A stretch of 64,000 nucleotides of DNA. It comes from Dimorphilus gyrociliatus. Lineage: Eukaryota; Annelida; Polychaeta; Dinophilidae. Of the stretch, positions 1-12,739 are shown in pieces (within the stretch, counting starts at the first letter, position 1; every line of letters starts with the position of its first letter). The stretch spans positions 3,528,165 through 3,592,164 of the forward strand of contig CAJFCJ010000005.1 in NCBI GenBank assembly GCA_904063045.1, read 5' to 3'. The translations under genes were made by a program, and so were the position numbers. Below the pieces are notes generated by a model. That model saw only the letters and a program-made list of their open reading frames with translations, was not told the origin of the DNA and made no database searches.

Positions 1-91
1 TATGAAAAAACACTTTTGTATACGCTCATACAAACAAAAGTATATACTAATACTATGTGTTTTATTGTATGGACATGTTATGTCTACTTAC

Positions 92-2604
92 GCTGCGTTT
101 CTTGCTCTAGCTATTGGGTCTTCAGGTGAAGCTTTAACGACTTTGTTTTTGTTAAATTTATTTAACCATTCGTAATACTTGTCATAATTTCCTAAAATGA
201 CTTCCTTATGCGGATTGGGGGATTGTCGATTATCTCCAGCCGCAACGGGAAATTTGGCAGGTGCAGGAGATGGAGATGGCGCTTGCTTCCTATCTTCTCC
301 TTCCAAAATACTTTTCCAACCAGCTTCTCGTGCTTTATTCATCCTGGCTACCTAATAAAAAATAATAATAATAATGCTACAATTTAACATTATGCCTTAG
401 CCTTTAACATACTTTTTCCTTATCAGCAAATTCCCTTTGTTTTCTAAGTGCCTCCTAGAAAAAAAGCATAAATGTACATTTTAATGATATTATAAAACTA
501 TAATTAATTAACTGTTGCATAATCATTAAAAAAGTCTAATAAAAGGATTATGTTTCCTTTTTTCCGGAACAAAATAATAACTGGAATTTTTACAATAAAA
601 AAAATAGAGCACTAAATCACATTGTTAGTAAGTAAGCTGAAATTAAGAAATAGAGAAAGGAAAAAAAAAGGTTTTTACAGTTTTGTTCTTTTTCTTATTT
701 TCCTCAGGTTTAGATTTCGATGAAACAATTATCTACGTTTTTTTTTATAAGTAAACTAATTATATTTCGAAAGAAAGAGTTTTCTCTTTTTAACAGAAAG
801 TCTGTCATTTGTATTACCCTTTTTCTTTCGTCTCTTCTTCTTCCACTTTCCAATTCTTGTTTTCTCTTTTCTAGATCTAACAGGTGTTGTCTATTCTGTG
901 CTGAAGACGGTCGCTTCAGGGGTGTTGGTACTGGTGTCTTGTTTCTCTTCGGTGCATAGGCTGATGCTGGATTATATCTTGGAGATGGTGCCGGAGTTTT
1001 TCGAGCTAATTAAAAAATTTATAAATGTAAAAGAAATTTTTTTTAAATGATTTATTTTTAAAACCTGCAGATGACGGTCTAGGAGGAGCTTTTATTGGTG
1101 ACGGTTTGACTACTCCATCTATTGGCATCAAGTTCTTCTTAACTTTTACTCCATGCATTACAGTGTGACTAAATTCGTCGAGATATTCCTTTGTAATAAA
1201 TTTTAACAATTAATTAAAAAATCAAGTACAAAGAGCTTATCACTATGCAGAAAGAAATGAGCGTAAAGTTATCTCACCGAGTGACTAAGAAAGTTAACAA
1301 TCCTCTTTTGAAGTAAAGGCTTTTTTAAAATGGCATTTATGGACGGACGATCACCTGGACTTCTTTTCAAGGTCGAGGCTATTAATAATCTTAAATCAGC
1401 TGTATACCGTGGAGGTGGAGGATTATAGCTGCCTCTACTAATTTTCATGATTAGTAGTTTCATATTTCCGGCTTCAAACTTGAAAAAGTATTTATTAAAT
1501 TTTGTATTCTATAAATTCACGAAAGTACTTACTGCATGCTTCAAAGTTGTCAATTCGTATAGAACGCAGCCAAGAGACCAAACATCAGATTTATTATTAT
1601 ACGGTTTATTTTCAACTATTTCAGGAGATAAATAATAAGGTGTTCCAATGCAAGTTTTAGCTAACTCAACAGTAGAATTTAGTACTTTAGCAATTCCAAA
1701 ATCACCCAATTTAACTATACCATTCCTTGTAAGGAAAATGTTCTAAAATAAAGAAGAAGTAGAGATAATCAATTTAAATATATTTAAATTTTAATAGCTC
1801 AATTATTTAATTATCACACCTGAGATTTTATATCCCTATGCAGAATTTTCCTGTCATGAATGTGTTTAACCGATAGACATATTTGAACAAACCAATCAAG
1901 AATCTTTAAAAGGAAGAGAAAATAGAATTTTTAATTAATTTATTAGAAAAAGTAATAGTTTCTTATGGAATAAAATATTTGCTAACTTGTTCTTCAGGGA
2001 AGAGTATACCCCTTTGAGCATTTATTTTCGAGTATAAATCTCCACCATCACAAAAATCCATGACAATGCATAATCTCTCGAATTCTATTAAAATAAAAAA
2101 TGCCATAATTAATTAATAATTAAATAATTCTTAAAATTAAAATACTAGATAGATCCTTATTTGTAACTTTGAATATAATTCGCTTTCATTAAGTATTATT
2201 CAATGATAAGTTCAGTAAATAGTAAAATAATAAATACGCAAAAAAATTTAGTAGGATTGCTCTATACTAAGTAAAAAACACAATTTTTTTATATATTATT
2301 ACGTATTTTAGCTAATAAAATACACGGATTAAGACCTTCAAAGGATTCCCGGTACGTTACTACGTTGGGGTGGTTGAGTTGGGCCAAAACAGAAACTTCT
2401 TTTCTAGCTTCATCTCTAGCTTTTTTATCCATCTATTGTAGAAATATTTTATATTGTTACATAAATTTAATATAGTTTTATCATTACCCGAGTCATATTA
2501 ACTTCTTTAATAACATATTGCTTCCCATTAGCTTTTGATCTAACTAACAAAGCTTTGCCAAATGAACCTTCGCCAATTTTCCTTTGAATTTCGTATTTAT
2601 TCAT
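92..2604 (-). CDS. NEK1: NEK1-like NIMA-related serine/threonine kinase, partial (3' end off window)
   Basis: Ten exons are readable: 2488-2604, 2336-2432, 1987-2084, 1820-1903, 1533-1742, 1278-1478, 1065-1188, 818-1005, 413-454 and 92-351. The last ends at a GTAAGT donor, so the gene continues past the left edge. The start at 2604 begins [19 protein letters not shown], giving a glycine loop (GEGSFG). VIKE carries the ATP lysine position, HRDIKS is the catalytic loop, [20 protein letters not shown] is the DFG and activation loop, and GTPYYLSPE is the APE-type region. The kinase domain fills about residues 1-265. A basic, proline-rich region and a charged helical stretch (MNKAREAGW) follow, as in the coiled-coil region of NEK1. 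The activation loop is almost identical to vertebrate NEK1 as I remember it, which favours NEK1 over NEK3/4/5. NEK1 acts in cilia and the DNA-damage response (family knowledge). It is divergent to ARS2. Confidence 0.88.
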
Positions 2605-3396
2605 TTTGTCTTGATAATTGAATAAAATATGCCTTTTTACTGAATTATATTGATTCCGATAATTTCATGATTTTAGTTTAACAGCCTCGTCAATTCGATG
2701 AAATTTAAAAACTTTTGTAATTTTTCACAAGAATGCAGAAAGGATAGATGGTCTACGAAAATATGTTGCGTATTAAAAGTAGAATATCAACTTCCGGTTA
2801 TTCTGCTAAATGTTCGCTGCTCGTGCATTAGCTGTTTCGTCCGCCATTTTGTTTTTCGCCTAACTCTGGTTTGAAGTTAATTTTTAAGGTAATTTACCCA
2901 TCTCTAACATTTTAGAATTCTAATGCACTATATAAAAATTGATAAAGAGTTTAAAGGCCCTAAAATAGTATTAGTTGTTGTTTAATCAACGATGCGATTT
3001 GAATTTAAAATAACAGTCATACCGGTAAGAGTCCACCAGTATATTTTCTTACAATAAGATCATTCCGTATTGCAGCTAAGATCATCTTTGGTCAATGCAA
3101 AACATTATATTCTTACGATTAAATATTTTTACTTTAGGACTTGTTCAAAAATAACAAATAAAACTCTATGAGTATACTATTTACATATCGCATATTAGGT
3201 TCTTCATCCATTCATTCAAAGGAAATACATTGTTTGGATTTTTTTTACAGACGTAGCTCATAGTGCACAAATAATCGTAGTAAAATTTCATGTATTCAGT
3301 TCTTTAGGATCTAATTTTTATTTTATGTTTTCTTTACAGTAAGATATTAAGATTCGGATTATAACCCCAAAACTATATTTGTAATTGTTTGATAAG
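2605..3396. promoter_or_regulatory. Divergent promoter interval between NEK1-like kinase and ARS2, with a YY1-like element
   Basis: This interval of about 790 bases separates two divergent start codons. At about 2839-2851 it contains TCCGCCATTTTG, a match to the YY1 core motif that in animals often overlaps the transcription start of housekeeping genes. A GT-rich donor-like sequence follows at about 2888 (AAGGTAATTT). The ARS2 transcript may therefore begin near 2840 and splice its 5' UTR to an acceptor near 3340 (TTTACAG at about 3334-3340). The UTR exon is inference. No TATA box was recognised. Confidence 0.4.
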
Positions 3397-6300
3397 ATGG
3401 GTGACAGTGATGAAGAATTCGATAGACGAAGAAACCGTGATAAGTTTCGCAGAGAACGAAATGATTATGATCGGGGGGGCAGAAGAGACGGCTGGGACAA
3501 TAGAGTAAGAGACGATTGGGCTAGAAGAGGACCACCAATGAGTCGTTATGATGAAAGAAGACGCTTCAGTCCACCAAGACATGATATGAGTCCACCACCT
3601 CATATGAAAAGAATGAGGAGAGATTGGTAATTTCATTTCAGACAGTCGTTGATATGTTTACAATTATATTCATACTTTATTAGGGATGAAAGTGGCTACG
3701 GCGCTCCGGATCACTGGGATGGAGGTCAAAAGATGCAGGAACCAGATTATCCCACGCAGCCTGTAATGCAAACATTCAAGCAGTTTTTGCAATCACAAGA
3801 CGATTCTATCAGTGACGATGACGCTGTCAAGAAATATGCGGAGTATAAACAAGATTTTAAGAAACAGCAAATATCTGAATTTTTCTTGGCTCATAAAGAT
3901 GAAGAATGGTAAGCTAAAATGATTTTCAATCTATTAATAAATGTATGGCTCACAACCTATCAGCAAGCAATAGGAAATTATTTTGATAATTGATATATAT
4001 TTGATATTCATATATATTAGCAATATTATAATATATATATATATATATATATTAAGTATTCAAAAAGGTTCAAACTTTAATGATTCACATATTTTAAAAT
4101 ATTAATAATTATTATATTTAAAAAAGAAAATTTTGTTTGAGACAGTCTCTTAAAAAGAAGCTTTTTTATTTTGCTTTTAAAGAGTAATTATTGATATTAA
4201 TAGAAAGAAGCTACTTTTAAAATTCTCTCTAAAAAAAACCCAAAAGTTATTTATGTATTATTTTCTAAAAAGAAATACATTTCCATTTTATATATGATTA
4301 TAGGCTAACTATTCCTCCAAAATTAAGTAATTATCTTTATTTGTGCCTTTCGTTTATATTTAATTGCTTTGGAAGTGTTCTAAGTGAACGAACAGCCTAC
4401 TAACGCATCTTTGTATAACTGTTTTACTTTTCTCATTATAAACCAATAATAAGGCTTCGCTAAGCTATAAAAATGACATTTATTTTATATATATATATAT
4501 GCATACACTTCATGCTTATATATAATATATATGTAATCTGTAAATTTGAAATTTCCAATTTCATTTTAACAATTCAAATTTATTTATTTTATCAAGATTT
4601 AAAATAAGTATCAAAATGTCATTCAAGTCATTTTTATGGTTCCTTGTAAAGGAGTGGCCTGCTTTTATTCATCCAAATTAAATATTTTCAGCTAGAAACT
4701 ATATGGTTGGATGGTTTCTGCGAAAAATTGTTTTAAACTCGATATTGATACAAAAATAAACAAAACAGCTTAGTGAGACAGTTAGGGACTATTTTGATAC
4801 ACAGATAGGGCTTTTATTATGCAAAATTAGACAGGGTCAGCTAGTTAGTTAGGGAAGAAGAGAAGTTTTTAAAAACTTTAAACATCTGATATGATGGTAA
4901 GATGTGTTTTAGTGTATGTCATATTTGGCAATATGATAATTGATAACACAATTATCTAGGATTATTCAATTTTGAGAGAACATTGTTTTTAATTTATTTT
5001 TATAATTACTACTAGGTTTAAAGCTAAGTATCATCCGGATGAATGTGACAAAAGAAAGACTGAACAACGAGCTGCTATCAAACGGCGCTGTGATGTATTT
5101 TTAGAGTTAATGAATACTGGGTGGCTGGACAATCTTGAGCTCGATTGCGAAAAACAAAAAGATATTGCAAAAGTTAGTTACTTTTATATTGTTACGAACT
5201 TAATTAAATAAAATTTGGAGTTCCTGTGTTTTGGATACTTACGAAAAATTTTGGCTTTCAGATATTAGACGCAGCAGTTATTTTAATGGAAGGGGGAACA
5301 GATTTTGATCTAGCTGTGTTAGACCAGATTGAATCAGATATAAAAGAGTCTAGATCCGAACCGAAAATTGAGTAAGAATAATTCATTAAATTGCAAAAAA
5401 TTATCAACAAATAATGATGTGTATTTTTATAGAATAAAAGATCGAGTTCAAGAAAATAAGCCAATTGAAAACAAGAAAAAGCGAAAATTAAGTGGAGATG
5501 ACGATGATGACAGTAATAGCGGAATATCTAGTAATTCGCTTTCAGACAGCGAAGGTGAAGAAAAAGGTAAAGCTAATAATATTACTTTTCTTCGTTGTGA
5601 TAAGCTCAAACTCTTTTTAGCCGCAAAGCCAAATGCGAATAACGAAGTATCCAAAATGGATAATTCTATTGAGGACAATAACGTGTCACCAGCTAAAGAA
5701 GAAAATGATGAAACAAATAAAAAGGAGGACGAGGAGGAAGAAGAACCTGCTGAACCAGATGAAATAAAAGAAATAGAAAGTCCATCAGAGCAGCCAGAAG
5801 AAGAGAGAGAAAAAGGAGCGGAAGATGAAAATGGTTTGATTGAAACGATCAACTTCAGAATATTCTTAAACAATATGAATTTTTTACATTTACCAGATAG
5901 AGAAAAAGAGACTGAAGAGAAACAAGAGGAAGAAAAACAGGAAAAAGAAGAAGAAAAGAGTATACACCCCAGGGCTCTGCATAAAACTTTATCTATTTTT
6001 CTCAGAAATTTAGCACCTGCTATTACCAAGCAAGAAGTTGAATCGGTGAATATTATTTTTTGAAGTGTTGATCATACAAATTTTTACCCAAGTAATCATA
6101 TCTTTTTTCAGATGTGTAAACGCTATCCTGGATTTATGAGGGTTGCTATTCAAGATCCACAGCCCGAGCGTAGATTTCATAGACGAGGTTGGGTTACATT
6201 TGATCGGAGTGTAAACATTAAAGACATATGCTGGAATTTAAATAATATTAGAGTAAGTTGGAATTCCTATTTTTTTATATCATCCGAAAGATTTTAGTTG

Positions 6301-8427
6301 GCTAAATAAAATTAGAAAAAATCAAATTAAATTTGCTGATATCTTCAACGCACATTATGAAAAAGCTTAATTGTTTCCAGCTTAGAGATTGTGATATGGG
6401 AGCAATTGTTAATCGTGACTTGAAACAACGTGTTCGACCTGTAAATGGAATTGTTTCACATAAAGAGATAGCCAGAATGGATATACGTCATGCAGCAAGG
6501 GTAATTGTTGCACTAGATAATCGGGCTGACTTATGGAAAGAATCTAATCAAGAGGAAAATAAAACTCAACCTAGTGCGGAATTGGATTTAGGTTTAAAAA
6601 GCAAGAATCCTTTATTGAAAAATATTACGGACTACATGGTCGAGGAAGCTGACTGTGAAGAGCAGGAGCTCTTAGGAGCTGCGGGTGATGGTGAAGATAA
6701 GAAAGAAGGTGGTAGTACTAAAGTTGAGACTGATGACGAACTCAACAAGGTTTTAGATAAACTGATACTTTATCTTCGCATTGTTCATTCTTTTGACTTC
6801 TATTCTGTTGGCGAATATCCAAATGAGGATGAAATGCCTCATAGATGTGGCATAATACATGCTAGAGGGAGCGCCCCTATAAATTTAAATGCGCACGCTT
6901 TCAACACAGCAGTAACGGAATGGATACACAATTTTGAACAAAAAATGTTACCATGGGTAGAACTAAAGGTAAATATTTTGTTTTTCTTTTAAGTTATTTT
7001 GACTATTGGTTACGAATATTAGACGAAATTAAACGACGAAGATGCTGAAAAATTGGGCAGGAAATCTGAAGATGCTGAAGTAGAAAAGTTTATTGAAGCA
7101 AATACGCAGGAAATTACAAAAGATAAATGGCTGTGTCCTTTAAGTGGAAAAAAATTTAAAGGACCAGACTATGTTCGAAAGCATATTACTAACAAACATG
7201 AAGATAGAGTTCTTGAAGTGAAGAAGGAGGTGTCCTACTTCAACAATTACCTAGCAGACCCTAAGAGACCTCAACTTCCGGAGCATCCCAGCCGTTCTGC
7301 GACTACTATGCATACTAGAACTTCTGACTATCATCATCCACCCCATTCTTATGGACGAGGTCCACCAAATTATGGAGGTAAATATTTCAATATGATAATC
7401 TCAAAATAAACTGATAAATTTTACCTTGTACTTTATTTTCTTTTACAGCACCTCGCGAAAGAGCTAGAGGTGCGTTCAGTTTGCTTTTAAGCGCAATTAA
7501 ACAGAGAATGAACATTTTCTTTAGTTAATTATTAAAATTAAGAACAAAAGTCTTTGATCAATTGCCTTATTTTCTAAACAATCTCGATATAAGTCAAGGG
7601 TTATATATACGAAAGTATATGTGATTCTATTATATGATTTAAATGTGTATTTATACAGTATCATCAGATATTTATAACTATTCATTATATTACTTGACGT
7701 TTAAATGTTTACTTACTATAAAATGTTGTATTAAAGGTGAATTGCTTTAACCATGACAGTCGATATATCAGCATTCGACATTTCTAATTTATGGTGCTTG
7801 TTTTTATAAAAATTAATCAACAATAAGTAAAATGTATATATTTTTATTTTTAAAGGATCAAAAAATATTATAATTTTAAAATATTCTTTAAAGTAGCATC
7901 TCTCTTGATTAATTATACAAAAATTTAATTACTTGGTTAAGCAAAAAGATTTTACCTTGGAGTGGTTTTATTACTTAACGTTATCTAAAACTTTGTTTAT
8001 TTTCTTGTTTTAATTAGAAATGATATATAATCTATCAGAAAATGTTAGTTGAGAACTAACCAAATATCGAAGTATCCTACCTTCGATAAAAGCGATATAA
8101 TTTTCTAATGAGCTAGGTTTTAACATAAATAATAGCATTTTTTTTTATTAAGAATTACGTTAGATTTTGTTAATGTTATAGCAATGTTCATCACTGAAGG
8201 ATTCGATACAAAAAGAACATTTTACAAAATACTCAAAAAGTGCACAAATATATTTCTTTGGCTGTTTTGCAGGCGGCTATGGTTATCCACCTCCACCAAG
8301 GGATTATAGAGATAGGAGAATGCCACCGCCACCTCCTCACAGAATAATGGGCAGAGGCCGAATTGATCCAAGGCCGATGGTTGATTATCATGATTTGGAT
8401 GCTCCAGCGGATATGGATATACTTTGA
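3397..8427 (+). CDS. SRRT: ARS2 / serrate RNA effector (SRRT)
   Basis: Twelve exons read in frame: 3397-3626, 3684-3908, 5016-5172, 5262-5371, 5433-5566, 5621-5833, 5897-6045, 6112-6252, 6381-6968, 7023-7377, 7449-7469 and 8273-8427. They total 2478 bases, or 825 residues. The start [12 protein letters not shown] and the RRERNDYDR stretch match the animal ARS2 N-terminus. Other diagnostic blocks are [30 protein letters not shown] (the RRM-like region), [34 protein letters not shown] and the zinc finger [20 protein letters not shown]. The C-terminus is [18 protein letters not shown]2 links the nuclear cap-binding complex to RNA processing and turnover (family knowledge). The acidic middle holds two short introns, 5567-5620 and 5834-5896, that lack stops and are multiples of three. 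If retained, the protein would be 864 aa. Exon 11 is only 21 bases. The 3909-5015 and 7470-8272 introns are unusually long for this window. Confidence 0.95.
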
Positions 8428-8846
8428 AAGAGCGAAACTTAAAAGGAGTTTAAAATTTAGATGTTTTAGTATACTTTTCTGTTGTGACTAAGTTCGAAGA
8501 GTAATGGACTTTTTTGTATTGTTGCAAGTATAATAAACATTTTCTACATCAGAAAAAAACACCTAGCAGATGAAGCAATATAATTCGATTTTAGTCTGCT
8601 TATTGTAAGTAAAGTGAACTCTTATTCTGTTGTAACAAAAAAATATTGAAAATATAAAAAGTGTTAAAACACCTTTACTGTTATATTTTATGTGACAAAC
8701 CAAACTTTAATAAAGTGCATGAGAACAGATATAATTATATTTGTAAATAGGATTTCAGTAACTACTATATTTTCTGATTGTTTGCTAATTGATTGAATAA
8801 ATGTTAAGACGAGCTGGCGTGTATTTCAACTTCTGCTGATCCGTAT
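8428..8846 (+). other. 3' UTR and intergenic gap after ARS2
   Basis: This is AT-rich sequence with an AATAAA polyadenylation signal at about 8532-8537, roughly 105 bases after the ARS2 stop, and further AATAAA-like words near 8709 and 8796. The methyltransferase gene on the other strand converges from the right. Nothing else was recognised. Confidence 0.45.
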
Positions 8847-9981
8847 TTAGATGGATTTTCTTCCATGTAGAATAAAAAATTGCCACTCTACAGTAAAAGT
8901 TGTGGTGTCTTCCAAGTTTTCTTTGTTTAAACGTTCCTTAAATCTAGTTGTATATATAAATCATTTAATTTCAAAGCATAAACGAATATTTAATTTTTGA
9001 AAGCATGCTCACTTTAGACAAAAATCTTGAAGAGGATCTGATGATTCCTTTGCTAGAAATTGTCTATAAGGTGACCAAGAACTCAAATATCCAGAGTAGG
9101 ATTCAAGTGTCATTTCTTTTTGCAATTTTAACGAATCGTTTCTGAATTGAAATAAGACAAATTCTTTAATACCAATATAGAGTATGATCATTTATATTTA
9201 CCTTCCAGAGTCATCGAAAGGTATTTTCCAATTTTTATAGCCTAGTCGAACAATTTCGAATTTTGGTGTTTTATATTTATCAATCGATTCAGAAAACTAT
9301 TACAGATAACTGAATTTTTAAAATATCATTAGAATGAGATAAGAACGAACTTTTTCCAATAATTGATCAAGGTCTTTGTTTAATTCATCAGAAAAACTTT
9401 TAATATGACTTTCAGAATAGCCAAATAATAATAAACAACCTCCAGGTATTAGAATCCTATCAACCTCTTTATAAAAATTCTCAATTGGTTCGAACCAATG
9501 TGCGGCAATTCCAGCATAAACAAGACTTACCGAGCTATCTTCGAAAGGAAGTTGATCAAAACTACCAACCCTACATTGAACAATGTATAGTGTTGAATAT
9601 ATAATTTGATTACTATTAATTAATATAAGATAGAGTCATACTTGTATTCAATATGTTTAAACTTATTTTCTTTCTTTGCCACAGTTATTTGAGCTTCGCT
9701 TATATCTATACCAACTATCTTTTGAAAATGGGATGCTAATAATTCTGTACTCTGACCAGAACCGCAGCCAACATCTACTGCAATTCTTCTAGACTCTGGA
9801 AGAGTCAGCTAAGAAGGAAAGTATTCAATTTTTTTTTCCAATGATTAAATTTTTTATTCGTGTCGTTCACCTTTTCATCAATATATTGTAATATGAAACT
9901 AGTCACAGAGGCGGGATAAGTAGGCCGAAAGTTTTTATATGCTTTAGCTATTTCAGTGCTTTGAAATAATTTCTTAAACAT
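8847..9981 (-). CDS. SAM-dependent methyltransferase, class I, copy 1 (Tmt1 / DDB_G0268948-like)
   Basis: Six exons: 9871-9981, 9642-9808, 9351-9570, 9202-9296, 9013-9141 and 8847-8943. They sum to 819 bases (272 aa). The N-terminus MFKKLFQSTEIAKAYKNFRP followed by TYP is the usual opening of this small-molecule methyltransferase family. Motif I is VDVGCGSGQST, followed by the acidic post-I strand (GIDIS). A later block ends in ILIPGGCLLLFGY, and the C-terminus carries an EW-Q-FF-L-GR-K strand. The family methylates small carboxylic acids or related metabolites; the substrate cannot be told from the sequence. Exons 2-5 have exactly the same lengths (167, 220, 95, 129) as in the copy at 12740-13892, so the two are duplicates. 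The start lies 178 bases from a divergent orphan gene. Confidence 0.85.
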
Positions 9982-10159
9982 CTTGTATTCTGGGTCACTG
10001 TAACGGATAATGCTCTAGAAAAAATTTTTAAAAATAGCCAATTGTATAATTGATAATGGGAAGGTAACTACAAATGATATGACATAGTTTTATGAAAATT
10101 TGAAAATTCAAAAGATTAAAGAAACTGTGCAAAAAAAATCCGGAACATTACATATAGAA

Positions 10160-11157
10160 ATGATCAAGTTAAAAAAACATTTATCAAAAATCTTTTTAAA
10201 TACCAATCATAAGATAACAGAGAACAAAACTAGTAAATTAGTGTCTATGTCATTTTCTGCAGAGAAATTTCAACCGTTAAAACCTACCAACAACTCTTTA
10301 ATACGAGATCGAAGAGTTAGTTTTAATAAGCACTCCGACGTAATCTTATTTGAGCCTGACAGCAGGACCGCAGATAAAACAACAACAACGAGGTCAAAAA
10401 CAAATACACAATTAAGATCACCGCCCCCAAGAAGAATTCGATTAGAGTGGGGTAAATTTTATTATTATTTTTAAATAGTTAATATAAAAAAAAGGTAAAC
10501 AATTGCCAAAAAATGATAGAATTCATTAACAATCAATCGTTAATCGATCTAATCATTTTGTAAAATTTAGGAATGCTACAAAAAAAGAAAAGCAAACTTT
10601 ACCAGCAACTTTTATCAAAATTTAATCAATTCGACAAAAATTCAATAAATCGTATTGCAACTGCAATAGACCGTCTACAAAGTGATATATATTCAAAATT
10701 AAACAATAGCCATAAGAATACCGTAATAAAGAATTATCATTACGATTGTTTTCAAGATAATTCTCAAAATGACGATAAAGGTTTAGAGGAATTTTTACAA
10801 GCATTTTCAGAGCAAATTTTTAATCGTCTGCCGCCAGGAATTGATAAGCAAACAGACTCATTAAAAAGTATAGAAGATATACAGCGAGCTCTTCAGTGGT
10901 ATATTCAGAGCCACTCTAGGCTTATAATGGAAGAGAAACCCTTACTACGGGTTCAATGTCCTCAGACTGAAAAAAATGATGGCAACATTAGAGGTCAGAA
11001 CAATTGTCATGCACCGTTGAAATTGGTAAAATGTCGGAGTTTAGAAGCATCTAAAGAAATTGAAAATATTTTTAAAAAAGCAAATAAAACTCAAGACCCG
11101 AGTTCAATAACCGCTAAGCAAAGGACATACAGTTGGAATAGTCTCTTTCATTCATAA
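10160..11157 (+). CDS. Orphan basic protein with an RVSF motif
   Basis: Two exons (10160-10451 and 10571-11157) join across GG|GTAAAT...TTTAG to give 879 bases, or 292 aa. The first ATG in the open frame is 10160; an in-frame stop lies at 10085. I do not recognise the family. The N-terminal third is lysine-rich and contains DRRVSFNKHSDVILFEPDS. RVSF fits the protein phosphatase 1 docking motif, and RRVS also resembles a basophilic kinase site. A helical region (about residues 100-200) contains YQQLLSKFNQFDKNSINRIA and a Ser-rich tail ends YSWNSLFHS. It is divergent from methyltransferase copy 1 and convergent with the next gene, with only 138 bases between the stops. A cytosolic or nuclear regulatory protein is plausible but unproven. 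Confidence 0.55.
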
Positions 11158-11295
11158 TTTATTCAAAAAAAATATCTATTTACATATGTAAAAAGAGAAA
11201 TACAGTCTAAAAAAGCATTTTATATGTTAATTTAATTAAATTCAAACAAAACAAAGGTAAAATATGATAATATTAAATTGTACGAAATAAAATAA

Positions 11296-12050
11296 TTAAC
11301 TTTTCCCACAACATGGGCAATTAGAAGGTTTCCCCCCTAATTGGTTGCTAAGACGTGTTTCTTTGGAGATAGTTTTGAAATTTTCCTTCTCATGATCTAC
11401 CTTTGAATTATCTAAAACTATTGGAGGTTTACTTATTTGTTCTTGATCTCTATGTGGATAAATTACAAGCCAATCTTCCGTTTTTGGATGCTTAGCAAGG
11501 ACTCCTGTTTAAATAGAGAGAACACTTAGGTTTATTAGTATAATTTGTGAAAAAAATTGTTTAATATACCGTTATTATATGAATATGTTCTTCTTCCACT
11601 TTCTTTAATTGATTGTTTCATTTTGCTTTGAGACTTCCTTACTCTATAATCACTTAAAAAGTATACGAACTGAACAAATTGACTCCCAGTTATTATCATC
11701 AAAGTACCATAAGTTAGAACTATTAATGTTACAAAACCAATTGTCATCGCTATATTAGTTCGATACATAGTTATAAAGGATGCAGATTGATTGTTTCTAT
11801 TGAGGAAATCCATAACAAGGAAATGCGAATATCTATACTTGATATATGGTAGACTTCTATACCAAATTAAATTATAATGATCTTTAAACTTATGATCAAT
11901 TCCTTCCGTATTGTTTATCGTGATTTGACGACTCTTTCTATCTAAAATTACTGTATTATTTTTTAAGACAGTTGTTTCACTTCCATTCCCATTTGAATTT
12001 AAGATTATTGAACTTTCAATGAATAACACCAAACCTAAATAAAAAATCAT
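11296..12050 (-). CDS. Orphan secreted/membrane protein with one or two membrane segments
   Basis: Two exons (11570-12050 and 11296-11504) sum to 690 bases, or 229 aa, with the donor ACG|GTATAT and an acceptor after AAACAG. I chose ATG 12050 because it gives a signal-peptide-like start (MIFYLGLVLFIESSIIL). The upstream extension has no ATG. A polar region with several N-glycosylation sequons (NNT, NQS) follows. Next comes a long hydrophobic stretch, NIAMTIGFVTLIVLTYGTLM continuing through TGSQFVQFVYFL. The tail is basic, then contains KTEDWLVIYPHRDQEQ, and ends in the cysteine cluster NCPCCGKS. The layout suggests a type I membrane protein with a cytosolic tail of about 100 residues. I do not recognise the family. 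Confidence 0.55.
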
Positions 12051-12739
12051 TTTACTTTTCAACAAGTTTACGCATACGTCATCTATTTCGAGTTCAAAAC
12101 AGAAAATGATGAAAACAACAGATTTAACACGGAATACTTTCAAATTTAAAAAATAAAATTGACGATAACTTTTTATTAATTGTATTGTTTTATTACAAGT
12201 TAGGATAATCTTTCTTTAAATATTAAGAAAACTTTTATTCATTTAATTTTTCTTTGACTGTCCGGAAATCCTGAAATGGCTCATAGATACTTATAAAAAT
12301 ATATTACAACTTTCTTTCGGGAGTAAAGTTCAGTGTACTAATACTTGAATTGAGCTTTTTGTTATCATTTAGAATATACTTTCAATAGTGTCATACACAT
12401 AGGCTTACATCCAATATTTATTAGTATGAAAAGTTCAAAAACAAGTTATAAGAATGAAAAATTGAGAATACTCTTTTAAAAAATAACAATTTGATGACGT
12501 CAATAGAGAATTGGTTTTATTCCAAAGCAATACGGATACTTATTTATAAACAAAAAAAAAGTCACTTATATCAATTTAATAGCTTTTATTTTCAATTTTC
12601 AATTAGTTCTATACTGTCAGTATTTATCATATAGCAATATTCAGCATGAAATTCATTTATATGAAAAGATGGCTACTTTATTACTAAGCAGAGTACATCG
12701 GAATTTAAATCTTATCATTGTTCTTAAATAACTGCAGAT
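12051..12739. other. Gene-free interval
   Basis: About 690 bases of AT-rich sequence hold the upstream region of the membrane-protein gene and the 3' flank of methyltransferase copy 2. No open frame with coding character, RNA gene or repeat was recognised. Confidence 0.4.

Noticed and set aside
4028-4053. (TA)n tracts here and near 34198, 40015 as possible origins or CRISPR-like repeats
   Set aside because: Simple microsatellites common in AT-rich animal DNA, with no spacers or associated genes.
5448-6029. 193-residue minus-strand open frame over ARS2
   Set aside because: It is the antisense shadow of the acidic, Glu-rich ARS2 exon (GAA runs read as TTC), Ser/Phe-rich and low complexity.
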